Below, piece after piece: positions 45,770-55,607 of a DNA stretch of 62,944 nt. Both the position numbers and the translations under genes were made by a program. Origin of the DNA: Thermus composti (GTDB lineage Bacteria > Deinococcota > Deinococci > Deinococcales > Thermaceae). The stretch spans positions 1-62,944 of the forward strand of contig NZ_BMPJ01000013.1 of NCBI RefSeq assembly GCF_014647535.1. The letters are read 5' to 3'. Below the pieces are notes generated by a model. The model ran no database searches, had not been told where the DNA came from, and saw only the letters and a program-made list of their open reading frames with translations. Position 1 is the stretch's first letter; each line of letters starts with the position of its first letter.

Positions 45770-47911
45770 ATGGAAGGTACACCCAACGTCCCCCAAGCCC
45801 ACCGCTACGAGCTCACCCTGGCGGGGCGGCCCCTCGTCCTGGAGACGGGCAAGTACGCCAAACAAGCCTCGGGGTCCGTGCTGGTCCGCTACGCCGACAC
45901 CGTGGTCCTGGCCACGGCCCAAGCCTCGGAGACGCCGGTGGAGGCCGATTTCCTTCCCCTCACGGTGGAGTTTGAGGAGCGGCACTACGCCGTGGGGAAG
46001 ATCCCGGGAAGCTTCATGCGCCGGGAGGGGCGTCCCGGGGAGAAGGCCATCCTCTCCGCCCGCATGACGGACCGCCCCATCCGGCCCCTCTTCCCCAAGG
46101 GGTTCCGCCACGAGGTCCAGATCATCGTCACCGTCCTCTCCGCCGACCAGAAGAACCCGCCGGACATCCTGGGCCCCATCGCGGCGAGCGCCGCCCTCAT
46201 GCTCTCCGACATCCCCTGGGAAGGCCCCATCGCCGCCGTGCGGGTGGGCCTCATCGGCGGGAGCTTCGTCCTAAACCCCACCCTCCAGGAGCTGGAGGAA
46301 AGCCAGCTGGACCTGGTGGTGGCGGGGAGCCGGGAGGCCATCCTCATGGTGGAGGCGGAGGCCGGGGAGGTGGACGAGGAGACCCTGGTCCAGGCCCTGG
46401 AGTTCGCCCACAAGGAGATGCAGCCCATCCTGGACCTGCAGGAAAGGATGGCCCGGGAGCTCGCCAAGCCCAAGATGGCCTGGACCCCGCCCGAGACCCT
46501 CCCCGAGGAAGCCAAGGAAGCCCTCTACCGCCTGGCCCTGGAGCGGGGGCTTTCCCAGGTCCTGCAGACGGCGAGCAAGGGGGAAAGGAGCCGGGCCCTA
46601 GCGGAGTTCGCCGAAAGCCTCATCGCCGAGGCCCTTCCCAAAGGGGAGGACGGCACCCCGGACGAGAGCAAGAAACTCCTCTACGAGAGCGCCTTTGACG
46701 AGGTGGTGCGGCGGGAGCTCAGGCGGCTCGTTCTGGAGGAGGGCAAGCGGGCGGACGGGCGGGGCCCCAAGGACCTAAGGCCCATCTGGATAGAGGTGGA
46801 CGTCCTGCCCCGGGCCCACGGCTCCGCCGTCTTCACCCGGGGGGAGACCCAGGTCCTGGGCACCGTCACCCTGGGTACCGGGCGGGACGAGCAGATCATT
46901 GACGACCTGGGCATTGACGAGACCGAGAAGTTCCTCGTCCACTACAACTTCCCCCCCTTCTCCACCGGGGAGGTGCGGCGCCTTAGGGGGGTCTCCCGCC
47001 GCGAGGTGGGGCACGGCAACCTGGCCAAGCGGGCCCTCAAGGCGGTGATGCCCAAGGAGGAGGACTTCCCCTACACCGTCCGCGTGGTGGGGGATGTCCT
47101 GGAGTCCAACGGCTCTAGCTCCATGGCCACGGTCTGCGCCGGCTGCCTGGCCCTCATGGACGCCGGGGTCCCCATCAAGGCCCCGGTGGCGGGGGTGGCC
47201 ATGGGGCTCGTGTGGGAAGGGAACCGGGCGGTGATCCTCACGGACATCCTGGGCCTCGAGGACGCCCTCGGCGACATGGACTTCAAGGTGGCGGGCACCC
47301 GCAAAGGGGTCACCGCCCTCCAGATGGACAACAAGGTGGGGGGCCTTCCCCGGGAGGTGCTCAAAGAAGCCCTCCTCCAGGCCCGGGAGGCGAGGCTAAG
47401 GATTCTGGACCTGATGGAAAGCGTCCTCCCCGCCCCGCGGCCCGAGCTCAAGCCCTTCGCCCCGAGGATCGTCTCCCTCAAGATCCCCGTGGAGAAGATC
47501 GGCCTGGTCATCGGCCCCGGGGGCAAGAACGTGCGCGCCCTGGAGGAGCTCGGGGTGGAGGTGGACATTGAGGAGGACGGGACCGTGCGCATCTACTCCG
47601 CCGACCTCGAGGCGGCGGAAAAGGCCAAAAAGCGCATAGAAGAACTCACCCGCGAGGCCAAGGTGGGCGAGATCTACGAGGGCACCGTCACCAGGATCAC
47701 CCCCTTCGGCGCCTTCGTGAGCCTCTTCCCGGGCACCGAGGGGCTTCTCCACATCAGCCAGATCGCCCCGGGCCGCGTGGAGCGGGTGGAGGACCACCTC
47801 AAGGTGGGGGACGTGATCAAGGTCAAGGTCCACCGCATTGACGAGCGGGGAAAGATTGACCTGATCCGCCCCGAGCTGGAAGGCAAGATCCCCCCCAGGC
47901 GGCGCAAGTAG
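45770..47911 (+). CDS. pnp: Polynucleotide phosphorylase
   Basis: This 713-aa 3'-5' exoribonuclease degrades RNA with phosphate. It has two RNase PH cores (first about 12-230; second about 315-545, with the catalytic [13 protein letters not shown] region), a KH domain ([18 protein letters not shown]) and an S1 domain ([20 protein letters not shown]). The ATG at 45770 follows GGAAGGAG. The next gene is RNase J, so this is an RNA-decay cluster. Confidence 0.98.
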   Translation: MEGTPNVPQAHRYELTLAGRPLVLETGKYAKQASGSVLVRYADTVVLATAQASETPVEADFLPLTVEFEERHYAVGKIPGSFMRREGRPGEKAILSARMTDRPIRPLFPKGFRHEVQIIVTVLSADQKNPPDILGPIAASAALMLSDIPWEGPIAAVRVGLIGGSFVLNPTLQELEESQLDLVVAGSREAILMVEAEAGEVDEETLVQALEFAHKEMQPILDLQERMARELAKPKMAWTPPETLPEEAKEALYRLALERGLSQVLQTASKGERSRALAEFAESLIAEALPKGEDGTPDESKKLLYESAFDEVVRRELRRLVLEEGKRADGRGPKDLRPIWIEVDVLPRAHGSAVFTRGETQVLGTVTLGTGRDEQIIDDLGIDETEKFLVHYNFPPFSTGEVRRLRGVSRREVGHGNLAKRALKAVMPKEEDFPYTVRVVGDVLESNGSSSMATVCAGCLALMDAGVPIKAPVAGVAMGLVWEGNRAVILTDILGLEDALGDMDFKVAGTRKGVTALQMDNKVGGLPREVLKEALLQAREARLRILDLMESVLPAPRPELKPFAPRIVSLKIPVEKIGLVIGPGGKNVRALEELGVEVDIEEDGTVRIYSADLEAAEKAKKRIEELTREAKVGEIYEGTVTRITPFGAFVSLFPGTEGLLHISQIAPGRVERVEDHLKVGDVIKVKVHRIDERGKIDLIRPELEGKIPPRRRK

Positions 47912-47969
47912 CCCCTGGGGGTCTTTCTAAAGGAGACGATCCCGGCCCTGCCGGGAAGATGGGAGGTTT

Positions 47970-49691
47970 ATGGAAAACCAGGAACGGAAACCGAGGAGGA
48001 GGCGCCGCAGAAGGCCCCAGGAGGGGTCCCAAGGCGGCCCCCAGGACCACGTGGAGATCATCCCCTTAGGGGGGATGGGGGAGATCGGCAAGAACATCAC
48101 CGTCTTCCGCTTCCGGGACGAGATGTTTGTCCTGGATGGCGGCCTCGCCTTCCCCGACGAGGGAATGCCCGGGGTGGACCTCCTCATCCCCCGGGTGGAC
48201 TACCTGATAGAAAACCGCCACCGGATCAAGGCCTGGGTCCTCACCCACGGCCACGAGGACCACATCGGGGGGCTTCCCTTCCTCCTCCCCATGATCTTCG
48301 GCAAGGAAAGCCCCATCCCCATCTACGGGGCTAGGCTCACCCTGGGGCTTCTCCGGGGCAAGCTTGAGGAGTTCGGCCTGAGGCCCGGGGCCTTCAACCT
48401 GAAGGAGATCTCCCCCGACGACCGCATCCAGGTGGGGCGGTACTTCACCCTGGACCTCTTCCGCATGACCCACTCCATCCCCGACAACTCCGGGCTGGTG
48501 ATCCGCACCCCCATCGGCACCATCGTCCACACGGGGGACTTCAAGCTGGACCCCACCCCCATTGACGGGAAGGTCTCCCACCTGGCCAAGGTGGCCCAGG
48601 CGGGGGCGGAAGGGGTTCTGCTCCTCATCGCCGACGCCACCAACGCCGAGCGCCCGGGCTACACCCCAAGCGAGATGGAGATCGCCAAGGAGCTGGACCG
48701 GGTGATCGGCCGCGCCCCGGGGCGGGTCTTCGTCACCACCTTCGCCAGCCACATCCACCGCATCCAGTCGGTGATCTGGGCGGCGGAGAAGTACGGGCGC
48801 AAGGTGGCCATGGAGGGGCGGAGCATGCTCAAGTTCAGCCGCATCGCCATGGAGCTCGGCTACCTCAAGGTGAAGGACCGCCTCTACACCCTCGAGGAGG
48901 TCAAGGACCTCCCGGACCACCAGGTCCTCATCCTGGCTACGGGGAGCCAGGGCCAGCCCATGTCCGTCCTCCACCGCCTGGCCTTTGAGGGGCACGCCAA
49001 GATGGCCATCAAGCCAGGGGACACGGTGATCCTCTCCTCTAGCCCCATCCCCGGGAACGAGGAGGCGGTGAACCGGGTCATCAACCGCCTCTACGCCCTG
49101 GGGGCCTACGTCCTCTACCCCCCCACCTACAAGGTCCACGCCTCGGGGCACGCCTCCCAGGAGGAGCTCAAGCTGATCCTCAACCTCACCACCCCCCGCT
49201 TCTTCCTCCCCTGGCACGGGGAGGTGCGCCACCAGACCAACTTCAAGTGGCTGGCGGAGTCCATGAGCCATCCCCCGGAGAAGACCCTCATCGGGGAAAA
49301 CGGGGCCGTTTACCGCCTCACCCGGGATAGCTTTGACAAGGTGGGGACGGTGCCCCACGGGGTCCTCTACGTGGACGGCCTGGGGGTGGGGGACATCACC
49401 GAGGAGATCCTGGCCGACCGCCGCCACATGGCCGAGGAGGGCCTGGTGGTCATCACCGCCCTCGCCGGGGAGGACCCGGTGGTGGAGGTGGTCTCCCGGG
49501 GGTTCGTCAAGGCCGGGGAGAAGCTTTTGGGCGAGGTGCGAAGGATGGCCCTCGAGGCCCTTCTCAGGGGGGTCCGGGAGAAGAAGCCCCTGGAGCGCAT
49601 CCGGGACGACATCTACTACCCGGTGAAGAAGTTCTTGAAGAAGGCCACGGGCCGCGACCCCATGATCCTGCCCGTGGTGATAGAGGGGTAG
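47970..49691 (+). CDS. rnj: Ribonuclease J
   Basis: A 573-aa metallo-beta-lactamase/beta-CASP RNase with endo- and 5'-3' exonuclease activity. An Arg-rich N-terminal tail (KPRRRRRRRPQEG) precedes the core. Metal motifs are THGHEDHIGGLPF, HTGDFKLDP and HASGHASQEEL; the C-terminal domain is present. It matches the T. thermophilus RNase J with known structure. A GGGAGG site precedes the ATG; a small CCCCTGGGG hairpin lies just after pnp. Confidence 0.97.
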   Translation: MENQERKPRRRRRRRPQEGSQGGPQDHVEIIPLGGMGEIGKNITVFRFRDEMFVLDGGLAFPDEGMPGVDLLIPRVDYLIENRHRIKAWVLTHGHEDHIGGLPFLLPMIFGKESPIPIYGARLTLGLLRGKLEEFGLRPGAFNLKEISPDDRIQVGRYFTLDLFRMTHSIPDNSGLVIRTPIGTIVHTGDFKLDPTPIDGKVSHLAKVAQAGAEGVLLLIADATNAERPGYTPSEMEIAKELDRVIGRAPGRVFVTTFASHIHRIQSVIWAAEKYGRKVAMEGRSMLKFSRIAMELGYLKVKDRLYTLEEVKDLPDHQVLILATGSQGQPMSVLHRLAFEGHAKMAIKPGDTVILSSSPIPGNEEAVNRVINRLYALGAYVLYPPTYKVHASGHASQEELKLILNLTTPRFFLPWHGEVRHQTNFKWLAESMSHPPEKTLIGENGAVYRLTRDSFDKVGTVPHGVLYVDGLGVGDITEEILADRRHMAEEGLVVITALAGEDPVVEVVSRGFVKAGEKLLGEVRRMALEALLRGVREKKPLERIRDDIYYPVKKFLKKATGRDPMILPVVIEG

Positions 49692-49694
49692 ACC

Positions 49695-50135
49695 ATGTAC
49701 AAGCGCTTGCTTCTGCCCACGGACGGGAGCGAGGCGGCGGAAAGGGCCCTCGCCGAGGGCCTCCGCTTGGCCAAAGCCCTGGGGGCCGAGGTGGCCTTCC
49801 TTTACGCCTTAGAGCCCCTTGGCCCCAGGCTTCTCCTAGGGCCCGAAAGCCTCCCTTACCACCAGGCCCTCCTGGAGGACCTCCGCCAAGAGGGGATCAA
49901 GGCCTTAAACCGGGCCACCCGCATGGCCGAGGAGGCCGGGGTGGCCTTTGAAGCCCACCTGGTGGAGGGGCGGGCGGCGGAGGCCATCCTAAAGGAGGCG
50001 GAAAGGCACGACCTCATCGTCATGGGCACCCACGGGCGCACCGGGCTAGACCGGCTCCTTCTGGGTAGCGTGGCCCAGGAGGTGGTGCGCAAAAGCCCTA
50101 AGCCCGTCTTGGTGGTCCCCTACCGCAAGGCGTAA
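49695..50135 (+). CDS. Universal stress protein (UspA family)
   Basis: A 146-aa ATP-binding type UspA protein: start KRLLLPTDGSEAAERALAEG, and the nucleotide loop HDLIVMGTHGRTGLDRLLLG followed by GSVAQEVVRKSPKPVLVVP, which matches the G-2x-G-9x-G(S/T) pattern of ATP binders. It follows RNase J by three bases and probably shares its transcript. Confidence 0.93.
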   Translation: MYKRLLLPTDGSEAAERALAEGLRLAKALGAEVAFLYALEPLGPRLLLGPESLPYHQALLEDLRQEGIKALNRATRMAEEAGVAFEAHLVEGRAAEAILKEAERHDLIVMGTHGRTGLDRLLLGSVAQEVVRKSPKPVLVVPYRKA

Positions 50136-50301
50136 AGCCAGAGGAGCCCCACGCCGTAAAGCTAGGGTGTCCCAGGAGAGGACGGCCAGCTTTCGCAACG
50201 CCTTCAACCGCCCCCGTTCAGAAAACACCCCAGGAGCATGGGGCCCGGTAGGTGGGGAAGATGCACGCTCACCATCGGGCTTACCATCGCCTCTTTCGCC
50301 T
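50136..50301. other. Intergenic stretch without a clear gene
   Basis: 166 bases between two convergent genes. On the minus strand one frame reads GRLKALRKLAVLSWDTLAL, which has protein-like character but no start or end that makes sense. It may be a decayed gene remnant. No hairpin with a T-run was found. Confidence 0.3.
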
Positions 50302-52722
50302 TCATCGCCGCACCTCCTTCCGCCACACGATCCGGTCCACCGCCTCGGCCAAGCCCCAAGCCCCAAGGGCCGCCCCCAAGACCAGGCTCCAGACGGGCCA
50401 GGGCAGGGGCACCGCCTCCAGAACCCCGGGGACCCAGGCGCCTAAGCCCACCTGGGCCAGGACCCCCAAAGCCACGGCCCCGTGCAGGTAGGGGTTGGGA
50501 AGGGGCATAAGGTGGGTGTGCCGGGCGGCGTAGGCGAAGAAGAGCTGCCCCACCGCCATGAAATGGAAGGCGGCGCTCCGGGCCGCCTCCACCCCCACCC
50601 AGCCAGGCAGCAAGGCCAAAAGGGCCAGGGCTATGCCCGCCTTCACCGTACCCGTAAGGAGGATGAAGCGCAAAGAGGGCCCGTCCAAAAGCGGGCTTTC
50701 CTTAGGCCTTGGAGGGCGGTCCAGGACCCCGGGGTTCCGGTCCAAGGCCAGGGCCAAGGCGGGGAGGCCGTCCGTGACCAGGTTGATCCAGAGGATCTGC
50801 ACGGCGGTGAGGGGGAGGAGTAGGTGGCCGGCGGCGTCCCTAAGACCCAAAAGGGCGGCGAAGACCATGCCGAGGGCCACCACCAAAACCTCGGAGAGGT
50901 TGGTGGAGAAGAGGAAGCGGAGGAACTTCTGGATGTTCTCGTAGATGCTCCGCCCCTCCTCTATGGCGGCCACGATGGTGGCAAAGTTGTCGTCCAGGAG
51001 GACGAGGTCCGCCACCTCCCGGCTCACGTCCGAGCCCCTTTGCCCCATGGCCACCCCCACGTCCGCCCGCTTGAGGGCCGGGGCATCGTTCACCCCGTCC
51101 CCGGTCATGGCCACCACCTCCCCCGCTTTCTGCAGGGCCTCCACGATCCTTAGCTTGTGCTCCGGCCTGACCCGGGCGAAGACGTCCACCTCCACAAGCT
51201 CCTCGTCGGAAAGGTCCTCCAGGTCCTCCCCCGTGGCCAGCACCTCCACCGGCAGGCCGATGCGGCGAGCAACGGCCAAGGCGGTGGCCGGGTGGTCCCC
51301 GGTGACCATCACCACCCGCACCCCCGCTTTGAGGATCCTCCGCATCGCCTCCGGCACCTCTGGCCGGGGCGGGTCCAGGAGGAGGGCGAAGCCCAAGAAA
51401 CGGAGGTTTTCCTCGGCCTCCCCCTCGCCAAAGGCGAAGGCCAAGACCCGGTAGCCCTGGGCCGCGTGGGCCTCCGCCTCCTTCAGGAAGGCCTCCTTTT
51501 CCGCCTCCGAGGCGCTCAGACGAGGGATCAGGACCTCGGGAGCCCCTTTGAGGAAACTCCCTTTGGGCGTGGTGACCCGCATGTACTTCCAGGCGCTGTC
51601 AAAGGGGCGCTCGGAGAGGCGGGGATGGCTTTTTCGCAGGCCCTCCACGTCAAGGCCTTGCTGGGCGGCGTAGCGGAGAAGGCCGAGCTCCAAGGGGTCC
51701 CCGGCCCCCGTGGTGGGGTCGGCGTCGTTGCAAAGGACCATGGCCAGCAAAGCCCTTTCCGGGTCGGGCCCCACCACCTTTTCCACCTCCATGCGGTTTT
51801 CCGTGAGGGTGCCCGTCTTGTCGGTGGCGATGACCGTCACGCTCCCCAGGGCCTCCACCGCCGATAGGCGCCGCACCACCGCCTTGCGGCGGGCCATCCT
51901 TTCCACCCCCAGGCTCAGGGCCAGGGTGAGGATGGCGGGAAGCCCCTCGGGCACGGCGGCCACCGCCAGGGCCACGGCGAAGAGGAGGACCTTGGCGGAA
52001 AACCCCTCCGCCAAGAAGCCCAGGAGCACCAGGAGGAGGGCTAGGAGGAGGACGTAGCGGGCCACCCGGCTCCCGAAGGCCTCGAGGCGGCGCTCCAAGG
52101 GGGTCTTCTCCTCCTCCATCTCGGAAAGGAGGAGGGCGATCCGGCCCATGGCGCTCCTCACCCCGGTGCGGGTGACCTTCATGAGGGCCCGCCCCCGCAC
52201 CAGAAGGGTCCCGGCGTGGACCTCCTCCCCCTCCCCTTTCTCCACGGGGACGCTTTCCCCGGTGAGGACGCTTTCGTCCACCAAAACCCCCCTCGCCTCC
52301 AGGAGGAGGCCGTCCGCCGGGACCCGGTCCCCCGCCTCGAGGCGCACCACGTCCCCGGGGACGAGCTCCCGGCTTGGCAGGCGGAGGAAGCGGCCGTCCC
52401 GCAGGACGTAGACCATGGGTTCCGCCAGGGCCTTAAGCCGCTTCAGGGCTTCCTCCGAGCGCTTCTCCTGGAAGGTGCCGAGCCCGGCGTTCAGGAGGAG
52501 GATGGCCAGGATGCTCCAAGCCTCCAAGGGGACCCCGCGCGCCCCCTCGGCAAGCCACAGGAAAAGATCCACCAGAAGGGCAAAAAGGAGAATGTAGATC
52601 AGGGGGCTTTGAAACTGGCGGAGAAACCTGCGCCAAAGGGGCTCGGGGGGCTTTTCCGGCAGGGCGTTGGGCCCGTGCTGGCGCAGAAGTCTTTGGGCCT
52701 CCTCCGAGGAAAGGCCGCGCAT
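50302..52722 (-). CDS. P-type cation ATPase (P2, calcium-type)
   Basis: An 806-aa ion pump with about ten transmembrane helices. Motifs: actuator LTGESVPVEKG, ion-site helix AVPEGLPAIL, phosphorylation site DKTGTLTENRM, nucleotide domain KGAPEVL, hinge TGDGVNDAPALKRADVG. The PEGL sequence and N-terminal cation-ATPase segment (SSEEAQRLLRQHGPNALPEK) point to the SERCA/PMR1-like Ca or Mn group. Helix 6 reads LWINLVTDGLPALAL, with the N and D residues of the calcium site. The ATG lies six bases after TATCTT. Confidence 0.93.
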   Translation of the reverse strand: MRGLSSEEAQRLLRQHGPNALPEKPPEPLWRRFLRQFQSPLIYILLFALLVDLFLWLAEGARGVPLEAWSILAILLLNAGLGTFQEKRSEEALKRLKALAEPMVYVLRDGRFLRLPSRELVPGDVVRLEAGDRVPADGLLLEARGVLVDESVLTGESVPVEKGEGEEVHAGTLLVRGRALMKVTRTGVRSAMGRIALLLSEMEEEKTPLERRLEAFGSRVARYVLLLALLLVLLGFLAEGFSAKVLLFAVALAVAAVPEGLPAILTLALSLGVERMARRKAVVRRLSAVEALGSVTVIATDKTGTLTENRMEVEKVVGPDPERALLAMVLCNDADPTTGAGDPLELGLLRYAAQQGLDVEGLRKSHPRLSERPFDSAWKYMRVTTPKGSFLKGAPEVLIPRLSASEAEKEAFLKEAEAHAAQGYRVLAFAFGEGEAEENLRFLGFALLLDPPRPEVPEAMRRILKAGVRVVMVTGDHPATALAVARRIGLPVEVLATGEDLEDLSDEELVEVDVFARVRPEHKLRIVEALQKAGEVVAMTGDGVNDAPALKRADVGVAMGQRGSDVSREVADLVLLDDNFATIVAAIEEGRSIYENIQKFLRFLFSTNLSEVLVVALGMVFAALLGLRDAAGHLLLPLTAVQILWINLVTDGLPALALALDRNPGVLDRPPRPKESPLLDGPSLRFILLTGTVKAGIALALLALLPGWVGVEAARSAAFHFMAVGQLFFAYAARHTHLMPLPNPYLHGAVALGVLAQVGLGAWVPGVLEAVPLPWPVWSLVLGAALGAWGLAEAVDRIVWRKEVRR

Positions 52723-52728
52723 ACCCCA

Positions 52729-52734
52729 AAGATA
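52729..52734 (-). promoter_or_regulatory. -10 box of the P-type ATPase gene
   Basis: TATCTT, six bases before the ATG at 52722 on the minus strand. Confidence 0.45.
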
Positions 52735-52754
52735 CCCAAAGCCGCTAAAGACCT

Positions 52755-53356
<602 letters not shown>

Positions 53357-53554
53357 TCACCGCCGCTGGCGCCAAAGGCCCCGCCTCGGGTCGTAGGGGC
53401 AGGCCCGAAAGGCCACCCGGGGGCAGTACCGCCGGTAAGCCCTCACCTCCCGGGCCAGGCCCTCGGGCAGGCCGCAGACGGGACACCCTCTCCTTTGCGG
53501 GAAAACCCGGGCGAGAAGGGCCACCAGGTGGGAGACAAGCCTCACGCGCCCCAT
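53357..53554 (-). CDS. Small cysteine-containing basic protein
   Basis: A 65-aa Arg-rich protein, starting MGRVRLVSHLVALLARVFPQ. It has a CPVCGLPEG knuckle and further cysteines (YCPRVAFRACPYDP), which could bind zinc. No family recognised. The ATG at 53554 is chosen because longer frames run into the epimerase promoter. It is convergent with the redoxin gene, their stops abutting at 53356/53357. Confidence 0.5.
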   Translation of the reverse strand: MGRVRLVSHLVALLARVFPQRRGCPVCGLPEGLAREVRAYRRYCPRVAFRACPYDPRRGLWRQRR

Positions 53555-53568
53555 CCTAACCCAGATGG

Positions 53569-53597
53569 TAGACTGCCTCCGGGCTTCGGCCCGGAGG
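53569..53597 (+). promoter_or_regulatory. -10 box and UUCG hairpin covering the ribosome site of the epimerase gene
   Basis: TAGACT (53569-53574) is followed by a perfect 9-bp hairpin with TTCG loop (53576-53597). The 3' arm ends in GGAGG (53593-53597), the ribosome site five bases before the ATG. If transcription starts before the hairpin, the ribosome site is hidden; from the expected start near 53581 a shorter stem of about four pairs remains. Confidence 0.55.
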
Positions 53598-53602
53598 TGG
53601 CG

Positions 53603-54532
53603 ATGCGCGTGTTGGTGACGGGCGGTGCCGGTTTCATCGGAAGCCATATCGTGGAGGACCTCCTCGCCAAGGGCTTGGAGGTGGCGGTCCTGGACAACCT
53701 GGCCACGGGCAAGCGGGAGAACGTACCCAAAGGCGTCCCCTTCTTCCAGGTGGACCTACGGGACAAGGAGGGGGTGGAGCGGGCCTTCCGGGAGTTCCGC
53801 CCCACCCACGTCTCCCACCAGGCGGCCCAGGCCTCGGTGAAGGTGAGCGTGGAAAACCCCCTCCTGGACTTTGAGGTGAACCTCCTGGGGGGGCTCAACC
53901 TCCTGGAGGCCTGCCGCAGGTGGGGGGTGGAGAAGCTGGTCTTCGCCTCCACGGGGGGGGCCATCTACGGGGAGGTGCCCGAAGGGGAACGGGCCGAGGA
54001 GACCTGGCCCCCCCGCCCCAAAAGCCCTTACGCCGCAAGCAAGGCGGCCTTTGAGCACTACCTTTCCGTCTACGGGCAAAACTACGGCCTCAAGTGGGTC
54101 TCCTTGCGCTACGCCAACGTCTACGGGCCCAGGCAGGACCCCCACGGGGAGGCGGGGGTGGTGGCCATCTTCGCCGAGCGGATCCTAAAGGGGGAGCCCG
54201 TGACCCTCTACGCCCGCAAGACCCCCGGGGACGAGGGGTGCGTGCGGGACTACATCTACGTGGAGGACGTGGCCGAGGCCCACGCCCTCGCCCTCTTCTC
54301 CCTGGAAGGGATTTACAACGTGGGCACCGGGGAAGGGCACACCACGAGGGAGGTCCTCGAGGCCGTGGCCGAGGCGGCCGGGAAGACCCCCGTGGTCCAG
54401 CCCGCCCCCCCGCGCCCCGGGGACCTGGAAAGGAGCGTCCTTTCCCCCCTCAAGCTCATGGCCCACGGCTTTAGGCCCAAGGTGGGGTTTAAGGAAGGCA
54501 TCCACCGCACGGTGGCGTACTTCCGCCGCTAA
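53603..54532 (+). CDS. NAD-dependent sugar epimerase (GalE-like)
   Basis: A 309-aa extended SDR enzyme. NAD motif VTGGAGFIGSHIVEDLL; Asp of VAVLDNLATGKR binds the ribose; catalytic Y-x3-K is SPYAASKAAFEHY; the Ser/Thr partner lies in FASTGGAIYGE; substrate loops are RYANVYGPRQDP and GCVRDYIYVEDVA. This branch includes UDP-glucose 4-epimerases that supply UDP-galactose. It may provide precursors for the polysaccharide genes at 7-16 kb. Confidence 0.88.
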   Translation: MRVLVTGGAGFIGSHIVEDLLAKGLEVAVLDNLATGKRENVPKGVPFFQVDLRDKEGVERAFREFRPTHVSHQAAQASVKVSVENPLLDFEVNLLGGLNLLEACRRWGVEKLVFASTGGAIYGEVPEGERAEETWPPRPKSPYAASKAAFEHYLSVYGQNYGLKWVSLRYANVYGPRQDPHGEAGVVAIFAERILKGEPVTLYARKTPGDEGCVRDYIYVEDVAEAHALALFSLEGIYNVGTGEGHTTREVLEAVAEAAGKTPVVQPAPPRPGDLERSVLSPLKLMAHGFRPKVGFKEGIHRTVAYFRR

Positions 54533-54561
54533 GTGGCCGCACGCTGGTTTCGCAACACGGG

Positions 54562-54663
54562 ATGCCCGAAAGGGGGCTTGAGAAGCTCCTCGAGCCCCTG
54601 GGCCTGGTGGGGCTTTGGGGAAGGGTGCGGGACTACTTCCGCACCTGGCCCCTGCCCTACTAG
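54562..54663 (+). CDS. Possible small protein (33 aa) or gene remnant
   Basis: ATG to TAG frame coding MPERGLEKLLEPLGLVGLWG and an aromatic end (DYFRTWPLPY). The frame lies between the epimerase and a convergent gene whose stop overlaps it. No ribosome site or clear -10 box is seen. It could be the tail of a lost gene. Confidence 0.3.
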   Translation: MPERGLEKLLEPLGLVGLWGRVRDYFRTWPLPY

Positions 54664-55190
54664 AGGCCTTCCCTCAGGCTCAAGGCCAGGGCAAGCCCGG
54701 CCCCCAGGCCGAAGAAGAGGTAGGCCGGGGTGGGGTCCAAAAGGGCGAAGAGGAGGGGCAGGGCCAAAGCCGTGGCCCCAAGGGCCCGGAAAGCCCTTCG
54801 GCTCAGGGCGTAAAGGGCGAGGAAGAGGAGGCCCGCCCCCAAAAGGACCCTAGGGTCCACGGCGAAGAGGACCCCTGCCGCCAGGGGCCAGGCCGTCCCG
54901 CCCCGGAAGAAAAGCCAAGGGGAAAAGGCCTGCCCCAAGATGGCCCCCATCCCCGCCCAAAGGCCCCCGAGGGGGTCCTGGGCCACCGCCTCCCCCAAGG
55001 GCACGGCCATCACCCCCCGGAAGAAGTCCAAAAGAAAGACCAAGAAGGCGGGAATTGGGCCCAGAAAGCGGCAGACCGCTCCAAGCCCTAAGCCCCCTTC
55101 CCTAAGGAGGTCCCGCCCCCGGAGGGCCCCGAACCAGTAGGCCACGGGAAGCCCCCCCACCCCGTAGCCCAGAAGCAACGCCCAAAGCAT
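54660..55190 (-). CDS. PlsY-like membrane protein lacking key acyltransferase motifs
   Basis: A 176-aa protein with about five transmembrane helices and the PlsY outline: GGLPVAYWFGALRGRDLLRE at the start and FSPWLFFRGGTAWPLAAGVL in the position of motif 2. True PlsY has GSGNxGATN and GGKGVAT; here these read GGLGLGAV and GGTAWPL, so the Asn and Lys that serve substrate binding are missing. It is probably a non-catalytic or altered paralogue. Last gene of the coaE-SDR-sufE-plsY-like run, directly after sufE. Confidence 0.7.
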   Translation of the reverse strand: MLWALLLGYGVGGLPVAYWFGALRGRDLLREGGLGLGAVCRFLGPIPAFLVFLLDFFRGVMAVPLGEAVAQDPLGGLWAGMGAILGQAFSPWLFFRGGTAWPLAAGVLFAVDPRVLLGAGLLFLALYALSRRAFRALGATALALPLLFALLDPTPAYLFFGLGAGLALALSLREGL

Positions 55191-55598
55191 CTAAAGGGCC
55201 CGGCGCACCTGGTTTTGGAGGCGGAGGAGGGCCGCCTCGAGGCCCCTTAGCCTGAGGGGCGTGAGGATCTCCTCAAGCCCCGCCCCCCGGTAGAAGGAGG
55301 GGGGCACGGCCAGCACCGCCTCGGGGGTCTCCCCCTCGAGGCCCTCTTTAAGAAGCCCGGCGAAGGCCTTCACCGTGGGGGCCTCGTCGGGGACCATGAA
55401 GTGGAGGCGCACCCTTCCCCCCTCCACCTCCGCCTTCAGGAAGAAGGGGGTCTGGCACTCGTGCACCCGCTCCAGCTCCACCCCCGGGGGGGGCGGGGGA
55501 ACCTTCTTGGCGTAGTCCAGGAGGACCTCGGTCTTGAGCTCCTTGGGCAGGGAGCGGATCAGGTCCAAAGCGGCCTGTAGCTTGGGCGGAAGCGCCAT
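55191..55598 (-). CDS. SufE-like sulfur-transfer protein
   Basis: A 135-aa protein of the SufE family, which takes persulfide sulfur from the SufS cysteine desulfurase for Fe-S cluster assembly. The active-site stretch is RVHECQTPFFLKAEVEGG, with Cys in place of the usual GCQSxVWL. Helices at the start (KLQAALDLIRSLPKELKTEV) also fit. No sufS or sufBCD is nearby. Confidence 0.85.
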   Translation of the reverse strand: MALPPKLQAALDLIRSLPKELKTEVLLDYAKKVPPPPPGVELERVHECQTPFFLKAEVEGGRVRLHFMVPDEAPTVKAFAGLLKEGLEGETPEAVLAVPPSFYRGAGLEEILTPLRLRGLEAALLRLQNQVRRAL

Positions 55599-55607
55599 AC
55601 CCCTAGC

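Noticed and set aside
48066-49427. 453-codon open frame antisense to RNase J
   Set aside because: Same shadow effect; RNase J motifs on plus are unambiguous.
54533-54853. 106-codon plus-strand frame after the epimerase
   Set aside because: Mostly antisense to the PlsY-like gene, Arg/Gly/Pro-rich, no ribosome site.
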